From Acidobacteriota bacterium (GTDB lineage: Bacteria > Acidobacteriota > Blastocatellia > Chloracidobacteriales > JADJPF01): DNA of 64,000 bases. Below the pieces are notes generated by a model. That model had not been told where the DNA came from. It did no database searches and saw only the letters and a list, made by a program, of their open reading frames with translations. Shown piece by piece: positions 36,356 through 48,047 of the stretch. Location: the NCBI GenBank assembly GCA_016213785.1, contig JACQZQ010000103.1, positions 1 through 64,000 of the forward strand, given 5' to 3'. Each line of letters opens with the position of its first letter. The stretch's first letter is position 1. Made by a program: the position numbers and the translations under genes.

Positions 36356-37299
36356 TACTTTTCTACTTTCAATAATCTAGCATTTAGAAAAGATATGATT
36401 AAAGCAATAATCATTAAAAGGTATGAAAAGGCTGCTGTTTTACCATACTCTGCCCTTTCAAAAAGTTGGTAAAGATAAAGCCCCGAAAGAGAAGTTGCGC
36501 CTACTGATTGACCTTGAAACTCTATATATGGCCCACCAAATCCACCATATTTACTACTTGCCATTGCATAAATTTCTGTAAATGCGTTAAGTGCACTCAT
36601 TGTTCCAGTAATTATCATAAAAAGAATTACTGGCTTAAGCAGTGGCAAAGTTATATAGCGTAGTTTTTGCCACCAACTTGCCCCATCAATATCTGCTGCC
36701 TCATAAATTGACTCTGAAATATTTTGAATTGCTGATAAAAAAAGAATCATTCCAAATCCAGCACCTTTAAGTACTATAACTAGTGCTATTGTGGGTAACG
36801 CTGTATAAGGATTGGCTAACAAGCCTGATTCAGGTAAATGCAGCCCTATTTTACCTAGCAATATATCTAGTAAACCATAATTAGGGCTTAAGATTAATAC
36901 CCAAATTGTTCCTACTACATATAAATCAAGTACATTGGGAAGATAGAAAGCGCTACGGAAAAAGCTAGCACCTTTTAATTTATTATTTAATAAAATAGCT
37001 AGCCAAAGCCCTAAAGCGATAGAAGCGGGTATTGTTAACACTGCATAGGAAAGGGTTAGCCCAAGCGACCACCAAAATCTAGTATCAGTAAGTAAAGACT
37101 GGTAATTTGCTAATCCAACATATTGCATATTGCCAAAAATGTTATACCAGTCAGTAGAAAATGTTGTACTTCTAAAACTAAGATAAAGCGAATAAATCAT
37201 TGGATAGCCTAGAAATATTATAAAAATAGCAAGGAAAGGTGCTAAGAAAAGATATGAGACTAGGCTTTCACGTAGGTTTGAATTTGATTTAATGCTCAT
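36355..37299 (-). CDS. MalF-like ABC permease
   Basis: 314 residues with six predicted membrane helices. The inner-membrane coupling loop E-A-A-D-I-D-G-A-S-W-W-Q-K-L-R-Y-I-T-L-P-L contacts the ATPase subunit. It forms the channel together with the MalG-like partner. Unlike E. coli MalF it lacks the big periplasmic P2 domain; here the extra periplasmic mass sits in the partner instead. It lies 21 bases after the ATPase gene and overlaps the MalG-like gene by one base. Confidence 0.9.
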   Translation of the reverse strand: MSIKSNSNLRESLVSYLFLAPFLAIFIIFLGYPMIYSLYLSFRSTTFSTDWYNIFGNMQYVGLANYQSLLTDTRFWWSLGLTLSYAVLTIPASIALGLWLAILLNNKLKGASFFRSAFYLPNVLDLYVVGTIWVLILSPNYGLLDILLGKIGLHLPESGLLANPYTALPTIALVIVLKGAGFGMILFLSAIQNISESIYEAADIDGASWWQKLRYITLPLLKPVILFMIITGTMSALNAFTEIYAMASSKYGGFGGPYIEFQGQSVGATSLSGLYLYQLFERAEYGKTAAFSYLLMIIALIISFLNARLLKVEK

Positions 37300-37320
37300 T
37301 TTAAGAATTTACTAATTTAT

Positions 37321-38415
37321 CTAAAGTAAAGTTTTTTCAGACATAGAATCAAAAAAGTGACATTTATCTAAGTTAAAAGAAAATTTGCTTTTTTCTCCAA
37401 TTTTTAAATTTGCATCAGCAGGTAAACGTGCTGTAATTTCATTGCTATCCATTAAAAGCTGTACAAAAACTTCATTTCCCATTTGTTCTATTATCTCTAC
37501 GGTTGCTAGAAAAGCATTTTTGTTATCTATCCCATTAGCAATTGTAATATCTTCTGGACGTATACCTAATACAATTTCTTGTAAAGAAGAATCTAAGTTG
37601 CTAAATGTTTTGTTTTCTTTAAGTTCTAAGGAAAAACTATTTGTTTTAAGATTAAGTTTGTTGTTTTCCTTAGATAGTTTACAGTTAATAAAATTCATTG
37701 CTGGACTACCAATAAAACCAGCAACAAACTTATTAGTAGGCTTTTTATAGAGTTCTAAAGGAGGTGCTACTTGTTGTATTTCGCCATTCTTTACAACAAC
37801 AATTTTATCAGCCATTGTCATAGCCTCAACTTGGTCATGAGTTACATAAATCATTGTGGCTTGCAGTTGGCGATGGAGTTTTATTAGCTCCACACGTGTT
37901 TGGACACGCATCTTTGCATCAAGATTTGATAAAGGCTCATCAAAAAGAAATACTTTAGGGCGACGAACTATTGCACGACCTAGAGCAACTCTTTGTCGCT
38001 GCCCACCTGATAAAGCTTTAGGCTTACGTAAAAGATATTCTGTTAAACCGAGGATTTTTGCAGCTTCTTCTACACGTGTTTTAATTTCATTACTAGGATA
38101 GTTACGTATTTTTAGGCTAAAGGCCATATTGTCATAGACTGTTAGGTGTGGGTAGAGAGCATAGTTTTGAAAAACCATAGCAATATCTCTATCTTTTGCA
38201 GGTAGTTCATTTACTTTTTTCCCATCAATTAAAAGATCGCCATTAGAAATAGACTCTAAGCCTGCAATCATTCTTAACAGAGTAGACTTACCGCATCCCG
38301 AAGGCCCAACTAAAACAACAAACTCCTTATCAGCAACTTCAAATGAAGCCGATTTAACAGCACATACACCACCATCATAAATCTTAGTTAGACTTTTTAT
38401 TTCTACTTGAGCCAT
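37321..38415 (-). CDS. Sugar ABC transporter ATPase (MalK/UgpC/MsmX type)
   Basis: 364 residues. Walker A G-P-S-G-C-G-K-S-T at 37-45, signature L-S-G-G-Q-R-Q-R, Walker B L-F-D-E-P-L-S-N-L-D and the H-loop V-T-H-D are all intact. A C-terminal OB/TOBE domain (from about 240, including L-G-I-R-P-E-D-I) is the regulatory part typical of MalK-type subunits. It powers the permeases encoded downstream. It is 21 bases after the GH13 gene on the same strand. Confidence 0.93.
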   Translation of the reverse strand: MAQVEIKSLTKIYDGGVCAVKSASFEVADKEFVVLVGPSGCGKSTLLRMIAGLESISNGDLLIDGKKVNELPAKDRDIAMVFQNYALYPHLTVYDNMAFSLKIRNYPSNEIKTRVEEAAKILGLTEYLLRKPKALSGGQRQRVALGRAIVRRPKVFLFDEPLSNLDAKMRVQTRVELIKLHRQLQATMIYVTHDQVEAMTMADKIVVVKNGEIQQVAPPLELYKKPTNKFVAGFIGSPAMNFINCKLSKENNKLNLKTNSFSLELKENKTFSNLDSSLQEIVLGIRPEDITIANGIDNKNAFLATVEIIEQMGNEVFVQLLMDSNEITARLPADANLKIGEKSKFSFNLDKCHFFDSMSEKTLL

Positions 38416-38436
38416 AAGTTTAATTAAATAGAGGTA

Positions 38437-40356
38437 TTAATTTGGTATTAAAATAGCTGCTTCTTTGCTTGCAAGTTTTATTACTAAATTTCCATTCTCA
38501 ACTGCTGTTGAGAATTGTTCATTAAGTTTATTACTAAAAACAGTACCATCGGTAAAAAGGCTATTAGGCAAGTTAATTTTTTTATTAACTTTTTTATTTG
38601 CTTTGTTTATAGCTATAATAGCACGACCATTATCACGAGAGCGTAAATAAACTACTAAGTTTGAATCTTCGTATAAAAAGCGCATTTCTCCACCACGAAG
38701 TTGAGGATATTTTTGGCGAAGTTGAGAGACTTTTTTTATCGAATTAAAAAGCTTATTTTCTGATTTTGTACGCCCTGAAGAGCTAAAAGCAGAGCGTGAA
38801 TCTCCAGGAAATCCTCCAGGAAAATCTCTACGATTATCAGGATCTTCCCCACCAGTAATCCCAATCTCATCACCATAGTATAAATGTGGGGTGCCTCTCA
38901 TCGTTAATAAATAAGTATGAGCCAAAATTATATTTTCAATTGTTGCTCCAGACTCACTAGCAAAACGCTTAACATCATGATTACCAAGAAATGGTACTAA
39001 GATCTCTGCCTTAGGATAAAAAGAATCAATATTTGTAATCCTACTTAATATACCTTTATTATTTGCAAAGTATTCACGTATAGCAAAATAGCTAGGATAA
39101 TCAAGTATTGTATCTAGGCCAGAATCAATGTTATCAAATCTTTTAACACCACCTTGGAAAAAAGAAACAACTTTGGGATCTCCCCCAGAAACCTCTCCTA
39201 CTACAGTAAATAGCGGGTATTGTTTATGTATAGCAATGCTCCATTCACTCCAAAAACTACGGGGAAGGTAAGGAAAAGTATCAAGCCTAATACCATCTAT
39301 GCCTGTAGTTGCAATCCACCAAAGAGAATTTTGAATTAAATATTGCTTTGCTTCTATATCATTTTGATTAATATCAGGAAGAATATCAGCAAACCAGCCA
39401 CGTAAAGTAGCTTCTACCCTTTTAGAATCGCCATTAGGAGTAGTTAAAGCAGGAACATCAAAAAGGTTATTAAGATGTTGCTCACGAGTTCCATTAATAA
39501 ATTGAGATGTTGGAGGATTATCAGTCCACACATGGTCGGGGCCTGTATGGTTAAGAACATGGTCTTGAATAATTTTTATACCTTGTTTATGAGCTTCTTC
39601 TACTAGTTCTTGTAATTTCTCTATACTACCAAAATGTTCTTCTGTGTTGTAATAATCTACTGCACCATACCCATGATAATCAGAAACCCTATTTGAATTA
39701 TCATAGATAGGAGTTATCCAAATTGCAGTAACACCAAGCTCTTTTAAGTATGAAAGATTATTAATAATGCCTTGAAAATCACCTCCATGATAGCCTCTTG
39801 GCTTTTTGCGATCATAAAACCCAAAAGACTCTGTAGGATTATTATTAGACTGATCTCCATCAGCAAAACGGTCTATCATAATTAAATAAATTACATCATC
39901 TGGACTAAATCCTTGATATTTTCCTTTTGTGCTTGGTAGTTCATCTATACCAAAATCAACACTAGCATTACCAGCATTATTTTCTACTGTTATTTTTAGA
40001 TTACCGTGTTTTGCTACCTGAGAGTCAATATCAAGATAGGCAATGATATAGCTACCATTACTACTTATGGTGCTTTTAATAACTTTTACACCTAAAGAAT
40101 CTAGCTTAATCTTTGAATCAGTAAAATTGCGCCCATAAATCATTATTTGAACAGGGTTTATAGTATGATTAAGCCACCAATTAGGAGGATCTATTTTATC
40201 TATTTGAGGTTTTTCTAGAATTTCTACTTTAGTAAAAGATTTGGATGAGGGTGATAAAAAAAACAAACAGCTTAATAAACAAATTAAACAAATCAAGTAA
40301 ATAGTCTTAATAGATAAATATTGTTTTTGATTAATAAAATTTTTTATATAAAACAT
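38437..40356 (-). CDS. Cyclomaltodextrinase/neopullulanase-like GH13 lipoprotein
   Basis: The preferred ATG at 40356 gives 639 residues; the frame also opens at a TTG at 40377. A strong hydrophobic stretch ending L-L-S-C suggests a lipoprotein. An N-terminal Cyc-maltodext_N-type domain (P-P-N-W-W, I-Y-G-R-N-F) precedes the GH13 barrel. Catalytic residues, numbered from the TTG, are Asp366 (G-I-R-L-D), Glu395 (V-V-G-E-V) and Asp468 (G-N-H-D-V). These enzymes cut cyclodextrins, pullulan and maltodextrins, in the periplasm or at the outer membrane. Followed by the importer genes, it would feed them directly. Confidence 0.88.
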   Translation of the reverse strand: MFYIKNFINQKQYLSIKTIYLICLICLLSCLFFLSPSSKSFTKVEILEKPQIDKIDPPNWWLNHTINPVQIMIYGRNFTDSKIKLDSLGVKVIKSTISSNGSYIIAYLDIDSQVAKHGNLKITVENNAGNASVDFGIDELPSTKGKYQGFSPDDVIYLIMIDRFADGDQSNNNPTESFGFYDRKKPRGYHGGDFQGIINNLSYLKELGVTAIWITPIYDNSNRVSDYHGYGAVDYYNTEEHFGSIEKLQELVEEAHKQGIKIIQDHVLNHTGPDHVWTDNPPTSQFINGTREQHLNNLFDVPALTTPNGDSKRVEATLRGWFADILPDINQNDIEAKQYLIQNSLWWIATTGIDGIRLDTFPYLPRSFWSEWSIAIHKQYPLFTVVGEVSGGDPKVVSFFQGGVKRFDNIDSGLDTILDYPSYFAIREYFANNKGILSRITNIDSFYPKAEILVPFLGNHDVKRFASESGATIENIILAHTYLLTMRGTPHLYYGDEIGITGGEDPDNRRDFPGGFPGDSRSAFSSSGRTKSENKLFNSIKKVSQLRQKYPQLRGGEMRFLYEDSNLVVYLRSRDNGRAIIAINKANKKVNKKINLPNSLFTDGTVFSNKLNEQFSTAVENGNLVIKLASKEAAILIPN

Positions 40357-40380
40357 AGTTTTTACAGCAAAAATCAAGTA

Positions 40381-40412
40381 AACACAGCCTTAGCTTAAAC
40401 TAAGGCTGTGTT
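40381..40412 (-). terminator. Stem-loop between receptor and GH13 gene
   Basis: AACACAGCCTTAG pairs perfectly with CTAAGGCTGTGTT across six bases. On the minus strand the following T-tract is interrupted (TACTTGATTTTTG), so it may be a leaky terminator that lowers transporter expression relative to the receptor gene. Confidence 0.75.
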
Positions 40413-40420
40413 TTTTTAGT

Positions 40421-43400
40421 TTAGAAATTTACGCGTAATCCAAACTCAAATTGACGAGCAGAATTTCCACGAGTATTAGTAATTACCCCAGCATCTCCGG
40501 CACCAACAAAGATACCTGGATTGCTAAATTGTGGATTATTAAAAAGATTATAAGCTTGAGCACGAAATTCAAAATTTAATTTCTCTGTAAGGCTAAATTT
40601 ACGGAAGAGAGAAAAATCAACTGTTGAAAGACCTGGGCCGCGTAAGAAATTACGAGGAGCTTGATCTTGAGCATTCATTGATGGACGAAAAGCCGCTATA
40701 TTAAAGTAATTGTTTACAGATTCATTACCTTTAGCAGCATCTTTTGTGCTAACTAAAGCAGCACGGCCAAAACCACCAAATACAGTAAATGGTGTTCCAT
40801 CTTGTAAAGTAACAATGGTATTGACCTGATAACCATAGAATAAAGCTTTAGCTAACTTGTTAGAAGAAGTTTTAAGGAATGGTAAGTCATAGTTGGCCGC
40901 AAAGGTAAAACGGTTACGCACATCATAATCAGCTGGGCCTTCATCAAGATCTAAATTATTTGGATCAGAGGCTTGAGTACGGAAGTTTCCGCCTGGCCCA
41001 GGGAATGGCCCAGGAGTATTATTATTTGCTCTTCCATAAGTATAAGAAGCTAGAAAACCTAAGCCTCTATAATTACGTAAAGTCCCTTTGATTTGAAGTG
41101 AGTTATAATCAGAATCACCAATATTTGCAATAGTTGTTAGACGGTTCTTTATATTTGCATCATTAAACCCACCAGAAGTAGCAACAGAAACAACATTATC
41201 GCCCTTAGTTCCAACATAACCAACACTTAAAGCTAAATAGTTATTAAATTGGTGTTCTACGGTTACATTATATTGTTGCACTCTTGTCATATCGCTATCT
41301 TTAGGAATAAAGCGTAAGGCAGAGCCAGCAGGTAAAACAGGATTATTAAGGTCTATTGGATCTGGTAGAGGGATAGGATCACTTAAACGTACATTAGCAC
41401 CAGTACCACTAAAACGGAATTGAGTTACAATAAATGGAGCATTTTGTGTTAATTGATTAGCAATTCCACCACGATCTAATGAATAGAAAATCCCATAACC
41501 ACCGCGTAAAACTGTTTTAGAATTAAAGGCATAAGCTAAGCCAATACGAGGAGCAACATTATTTTTATCTGTTTCTACTGTAGCGCGTGGGCCATTCATT
41601 CCAGCAACTATTAATTTACCTGTAGCAGGATCAAAATTTGCGAGACGGTCATTTTCTTCAAAAGGTGCAGTAAAGTATTCATAACGCAGACCAAGATTTA
41701 AGGTAAGATTACGAGTTATGCGCCAATCATCTTGAGCATAAAAACCATTTTCATAAGAAATAGCGGTACTTGGTTGTAGGGCACCTGTTAAGCTAGCAGT
41801 AATAGAAGTAAAGTTAGTTTTACCAACTAACATATCTGCAACCTCATAACCTGTTTGGCCTAAAGGAGGTTTATTGCCTGGTGTAGCAGTAAAATCAGAG
41901 AAGAAATAGAAACCTTTGGCAAAGTCACCTTGGAAGGATTTTACATTACGGCGAATAGTAACAAAGCCAAACTTAAAAGTATTATTTCCTTTAATATAAG
42001 TTAAAGCATCAGATACTTGATAGCTACGCTCGCGCAAGGTAAATTGGCCGCCATCGCCTAAATATTCTATAAAGTTACCATTACCACCGCCTATAAGAGA
42101 AATACCTGTATTGCTATTAAACCCGCCTGGGCCGCCAATACCAATAGATTGATTTTGATTTTGCCCAAAGTTTACAGGGAAAAATCCTATACGTAGTAAG
42201 GTAAATCCAAAACGAAATTCATTAATAAGAGTTGGGCTAAGAGTGCTTGTATAACCAATAGCAACACCACGCGCTTCAATATCATTAAGACCAGAGCCAA
42301 AACCAGCTTGGAAGCCTGGAATACGCCCTGGGTCGGTTTGACTATCATCAGCTATGCTAAAACGGCCAAAAATTGTGTTGTTATCATTAAACCGGTGGTC
42401 AATACGAAAATCACCATCATTAAAAGTTTGTTTTGCAATTCGCTTTACAAAATAGTTTTGTGTTGCACGACCGCTTATTTCTGGTAAAGGAAATGAATTT
42501 AAGTATTTTACCGCAACAGGATCAAGAGGGCGTGTAATAACATTACGAGGAAAAGGATTGCCTGTAACAGGATCAAAAATCATAATTGGCTGACCTAAAC
42601 CTGTAAAATTTGGGTCTAGAAGTTCACCAAAATCACCTTGACGCATTCTAGCAGTTGGAACAGTAACTCTATTACCCTCTTCCTTAGGTAAGTTTTGACG
42701 AAGACCTTGATAATTACCAAAGAAAAATGTGCGATCTTTCTTTATTGGAGCACCAAAAGCAAAACCAAATTGATTACGTTGAAATATTGGTTTAGTAGGA
42801 GCAAAAGTTGCACGTGCATCTAATTCAGAATTACGTAACAACTCAAACAAAGTACCATGAATTTCATTAGTACCACTTTTAGTAATAGCGTTTATTACTG
42901 CACCACCACCCCGGCCAAACTCAGCTTGTGCAACGCTAGTAATTACACGAAATTCTTGTAAAGCCTCTATAGGAGGAAAGAAAACAATTGTATTTACAAT
43001 AGATTCATTATTATCAATACCATCTAAGAGAAAATTATTGTTTTGCTCACGTAAACCATTAGCTGAAATTGCTGCTGAACCAGTATCACCTTGGCGAAAA
43101 GTCTCAGCATTCCCACCAGATCCATCAGCGTTACTTCCTGGAGTGCCCCTAGATACACCTGGAACTAAAGTAGCAAATTGTGTGAAATTACGACCATTAA
43201 TAGGTAGATCAACAATTTGTTTACCTTCAATTACTTGTCCAATCGAAGAAGAACTAGTTTCTACTAGTGGAGCGCTACTAGTAACTTCAATTACATCAGT
43301 AACTTCACCTGTGTCAAGCTGTACATTAACTTGAGCTATTTGACTAACTGTAAGTTTGATATCATTTTGAACATTTTTACGAAAACCTTGAGCAGAAAAT

Positions 43401-43657
43401 TCAACTCTATAATTTCCTACCTTTAATGCAGGTGCAACATAGTTGCCTTGCTCGTTAGTAGTAATTTCTAGACGACTATTAGTTTCTGCATTAACTAATA
43501 CTACAGTTACACCTGCTACTGCTGCTCCAGTAGAATCTGTAACTGTCCCTTCAAGACGTGCAGTATCGCTTTGTCCTAAAGATAAACTTGCTGTAAGTAG
43601 CAAGGCAGCAACGCTACTCATTAAGTTATCTTTGAAAGAAAAGTTTTTTTTCTTCAT
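40421..43657 (-). CDS. TonB-dependent receptor, Oar-like, with carboxypeptidase-regulatory domain
   Basis: 1078 residues. A signal peptide (V-A-A-L-L-L-T-A-S-L-S-L-G) precedes a CarboxypepD_reg-like beta domain (G-T-V-T-D-S-T-G-A-A-V-A-G-V-T-V). The plug follows (V-D-L-P-I-N-G-R-N-F, L-L-D-G-I-D-N-N) and then a long beta-barrel ending R-Q-F-E-F-G-L-R-V-N-F with the C-terminal aromatic needed for outer-membrane insertion. It imports large substrates, here probably starch oligosaccharides judging by its neighbours. No SusD-type lipoprotein accompanies it. ATG at 43657 has AAGGAGAAAG upstream. This architecture is very common in Acidobacteriota. Confidence 0.9.
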   Translation of the reverse strand: MKKKNFSFKDNLMSSVAALLLTASLSLGQSDTARLEGTVTDSTGAAVAGVTVVLVNAETNSRLEITTNEQGNYVAPALKVGNYRVEFSAQGFRKNVQNDIKLTVSQIAQVNVQLDTGEVTDVIEVTSSAPLVETSSSSIGQVIEGKQIVDLPINGRNFTQFATLVPGVSRGTPGSNADGSGGNAETFRQGDTGSAAISANGLREQNNNFLLDGIDNNESIVNTIVFFPPIEALQEFRVITSVAQAEFGRGGGAVINAITKSGTNEIHGTLFELLRNSELDARATFAPTKPIFQRNQFGFAFGAPIKKDRTFFFGNYQGLRQNLPKEEGNRVTVPTARMRQGDFGELLDPNFTGLGQPIMIFDPVTGNPFPRNVITRPLDPVAVKYLNSFPLPEISGRATQNYFVKRIAKQTFNDGDFRIDHRFNDNNTIFGRFSIADDSQTDPGRIPGFQAGFGSGLNDIEARGVAIGYTSTLSPTLINEFRFGFTLLRIGFFPVNFGQNQNQSIGIGGPGGFNSNTGISLIGGGNGNFIEYLGDGGQFTLRERSYQVSDALTYIKGNNTFKFGFVTIRRNVKSFQGDFAKGFYFFSDFTATPGNKPPLGQTGYEVADMLVGKTNFTSITASLTGALQPSTAISYENGFYAQDDWRITRNLTLNLGLRYEYFTAPFEENDRLANFDPATGKLIVAGMNGPRATVETDKNNVAPRIGLAYAFNSKTVLRGGYGIFYSLDRGGIANQLTQNAPFIVTQFRFSGTGANVRLSDPIPLPDPIDLNNPVLPAGSALRFIPKDSDMTRVQQYNVTVEHQFNNYLALSVGYVGTKGDNVVSVATSGGFNDANIKNRLTTIANIGDSDYNSLQIKGTLRNYRGLGFLASYTYGRANNNTPGPFPGPGGNFRTQASDPNNLDLDEGPADYDVRNRFTFAANYDLPFLKTSSNKLAKALFYGYQVNTIVTLQDGTPFTVFGGFGRAALVSTKDAAKGNESVNNYFNIAAFRPSMNAQDQAPRNFLRGPGLSTVDFSLFRKFSLTEKLNFEFRAQAYNLFNNPQFSNPGIFVGAGDAGVITNTRGNSARQFEFGLRVNF

Positions 43658-44061
43658 TAAAGCTTTCTCCTTAATTCTGAAATCATTTTAACTTTGGATT
43701 TTAATTTTAAAGGTTTTTGTTTTCACACTTATACTTAAGCTTTTTATAACTTTTACTGAGTGGGGCAAGACTTCTTAGTTATAAAATCTGGATTTTTATC
43801 GCACAAATAACATTCCTTAGTAGTTTGAAAATAATTTTCTTCTACTACAGCTTTTATTAGTTATTTAATCTAAACTATGCGAGAGTAAATAATGACTTAA
43901 GGGTTTATTAGTTATTTGGTTGTTAATAAAAAGTTTTGCAACCTAAAACCAGATTTGAATTATAAAAACTTAGTTTAACCTAAAAGAAAATTTTAGGTAT
44001 TAGCAACTTAAAGTACTATGTTTTTTTTTGGCTATATTAACTAATAGAAAACTATAGCTAT
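43658..44061. other. 404-base upstream region of the receptor gene
   Basis: AT-rich with no supported ORF. It holds the receptor's ribosome site close to 43660 and presumably its promoter. No strong palindrome or terminator was seen. Confidence 0.35.
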
Positions 44062-44952
44062 TTATTTAGTAGAAAATAAAAACCCTAAAACCTCGGAAAA
44101 CCTTGATGCCCAGGCTTGTTCGTTATGTTTAGCACCTTTAGCTACTAAATATTTTAAGTCTTGATTTAAGCGCCACCCTTTATTTATTAAAGCATTTCTT
44201 AATAACCTTGTATCAGGTAGGCTTTCCTCTCCTTCATCTGACCCAATATCAAGCCAGATTTTTGTATTAGTTTTCCTAGATAATTTATCTACTTCTTTTA
44301 AGATTATCCGATTATCCCACCACACAGATGGAGAGATTATAGCTAACTTTCCAAATACCTCTGGGTACTCAAGTCCTATAAATAATGATACTAGTCCACC
44401 TAATGATGAACCGCCTAGAGCAGTATTTTTTTGATCAGCAAATGTACGGTAATTTTTATCAATAAATGGCTTAAGCTCCTCTACTAAAAACTTACCATAA
44501 AGTGCGGCTTTACCACCTTTATTATAACGTGCATCAATTGATGGGGTGTATTCATCAACTCGTTGCTCACCAGTATTATAAACCCCAACAATAATAAGTG
44601 GTTGAATCTTATTGGCTAAAATTAATCTTTGTGCTGTTTCATCACATTGCCACTCTTGCCCAGCAATAAAAGAGGTTGCACCATCAAAAATATTTTGCCC
44701 ATCGTGTAAATATAAAACTGGATAACGCAAGTTAGGATTTTTGTCATAGTTTGGTGGTAAGTAAATAATTATGTCTCGTTTATTAGAAAGATGTTTAGAA
44801 AAAAATTGAGGATGGTTTTCTATTTTCCCTGTTAGGGTGTGAGAAGTAGAGCCAGAAGTAGAGCTATTAGTATTTTGTGCTAAATTTTTTGCTGGTGTTA
44901 AGAAAATTAATAAAACAGCTAATAAACCTACAAAATAAACTTTTTTTGACAT
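44062..44952 (-). CDS. Secreted esterase of the Fes/esterase-D type
   Basis: 296 residues with an N-terminal signal peptide (F-V-G-L-L-A-V-L-L-I-F-L-T-P-A). The alpha/beta-hydrolase pattern is clear: Y-P-V-L-Y-L-H-D-G-Q-N-I-F-D, the nucleophile elbow G-G-S-S-L-G-G-L, S-P-S-V-W-W and the late H in A-K-H-N-E-Q-A-W. Such enzymes act on acyl, feruloyl or siderophore esters, and similar ones accompany carbohydrate genes. The natural substrate is unknown. It lies upstream of the receptor gene on the same strand, 404 bases away. Confidence 0.83.
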   Translation of the reverse strand: MSKKVYFVGLLAVLLIFLTPAKNLAQNTNSSTSGSTSHTLTGKIENHPQFFSKHLSNKRDIIIYLPPNYDKNPNLRYPVLYLHDGQNIFDGATSFIAGQEWQCDETAQRLILANKIQPLIIVGVYNTGEQRVDEYTPSIDARYNKGGKAALYGKFLVEELKPFIDKNYRTFADQKNTALGGSSLGGLVSLFIGLEYPEVFGKLAIISPSVWWDNRIILKEVDKLSRKTNTKIWLDIGSDEGEESLPDTRLLRNALINKGWRLNQDLKYLVAKGAKHNEQAWASRFSEVLGFLFSTK

Positions 44953-45179
44953 AACTTAATAAAAAAATAATTGTTTTTTAATGTACCTAGGATTATTTTT
45001 TAGGATGTTTTCGGAAAAATGCAATGCAAGGATAAAAGAATAAACTCTACTTAGTCAATAACTAAGTACGATAATTTTAGCAACACCAATAATATCTCTG
45101 TTAAAGATTATAATATAAGAAAATTTTCTTTCTATTTTCTGTAAGTAAAATTAACTATTTATTATCATTTAACTTGATC

Positions 45180-45858
45180 CTAGCCAGCAAATTTATAGCC
45201 CAGCCCATGAACAGTAAGAATATATTGAGGATGTTTAGGATTAGGTTCTAATTTTTGTCTAAGCCATGCTACATGAACATCTACAGTGCGAGTAGATAAC
45301 ATAGCGTTATAACCCCAAACTTCATCTAAGAGATCATCTCTAGAAAGAATATTTCCACGATGCTCTATTAAGTGCCGTAAAAGCTTAAATTCTTTAGCTG
45401 AAAGCTCTATGATTTGATTATCTTTTGTAACTTCAGCACTACGAAAATCGACTTTAACACTACCAAATTGATAAATATCTGCTGAAAGGTTTTCTAGTAA
45501 AGGAGCACGACGAAGTAGGGCTTCAACACGAGCTAATAACTCCATCATTTCAAAAGGCTTAGTAAGATAATCATCTGCACCAAGCTTTAAGCCTAATACC
45601 TTGTCTATTACTTGTCCTCGTGCTGTAAGCATAATAATAGGAGTATTAATAGCTTTTTGACGTAAGTCCCGGCATATATCAAAACCATTTTTCTTAGGCA
45701 ACATTACATCTAAAATAATTAAATCCCATATTTCACTATTAGCTCGCTTAAAACCTGTTTCACCATCACTAGCGACCTCAACTAAGTAGCCTTCACTAAT
45801 TAAACGATCTGTTAATGTTAATTCTAAACCTAGTTCATCTTCTACTAATAAAAGGCGT

Positions 45859-45866
<8 letters not shown>
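45180..45866 (-). CDS. OmpR/PhoB-family response regulator
   Basis: 228 residues. Receiver domain with acidic pocket (E9-D10), phospho-acceptor Asp53 (I-I-L-D-V-M-L-P), Thr81 and Lys103 (L-T-K-P-F-E). The C-terminal winged helix is complete (L-S-A-K-E-F-K-L-L-R-H-L, R-T-V-D-V-H-V-A-W-L-R-Q-K-L). It is transcribed after, and overlaps by eight bases, the histidine kinase gene, so the two are a cognate pair. Target genes are unknown. Confidence 0.94.
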
Positions 45867-47883
<2,017 letters not shown>

Positions 47884-48047
47884 ATTCTGCGATTATAACA
47901 TCATAAAAAGCTGGAAAAACCTCTCAACAAAAGATTTTACATTCTTAACATTTTCTTAGCCCATTCTTAACCACAGCCTTTTAATTTTTGTTTATTATGC
48001 TCAACGTAGCAAATACTAAAACATACTAAATTTTTGGAGGTTTCAAA

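Noticed and set aside
40357-40377. TTG start for the cyclomaltodextrinase-like gene
   Set aside because: An ATG lies seven codons downstream and better places the hydrophobic signal; the TTG lies only four bases from the preceding stem-loop.
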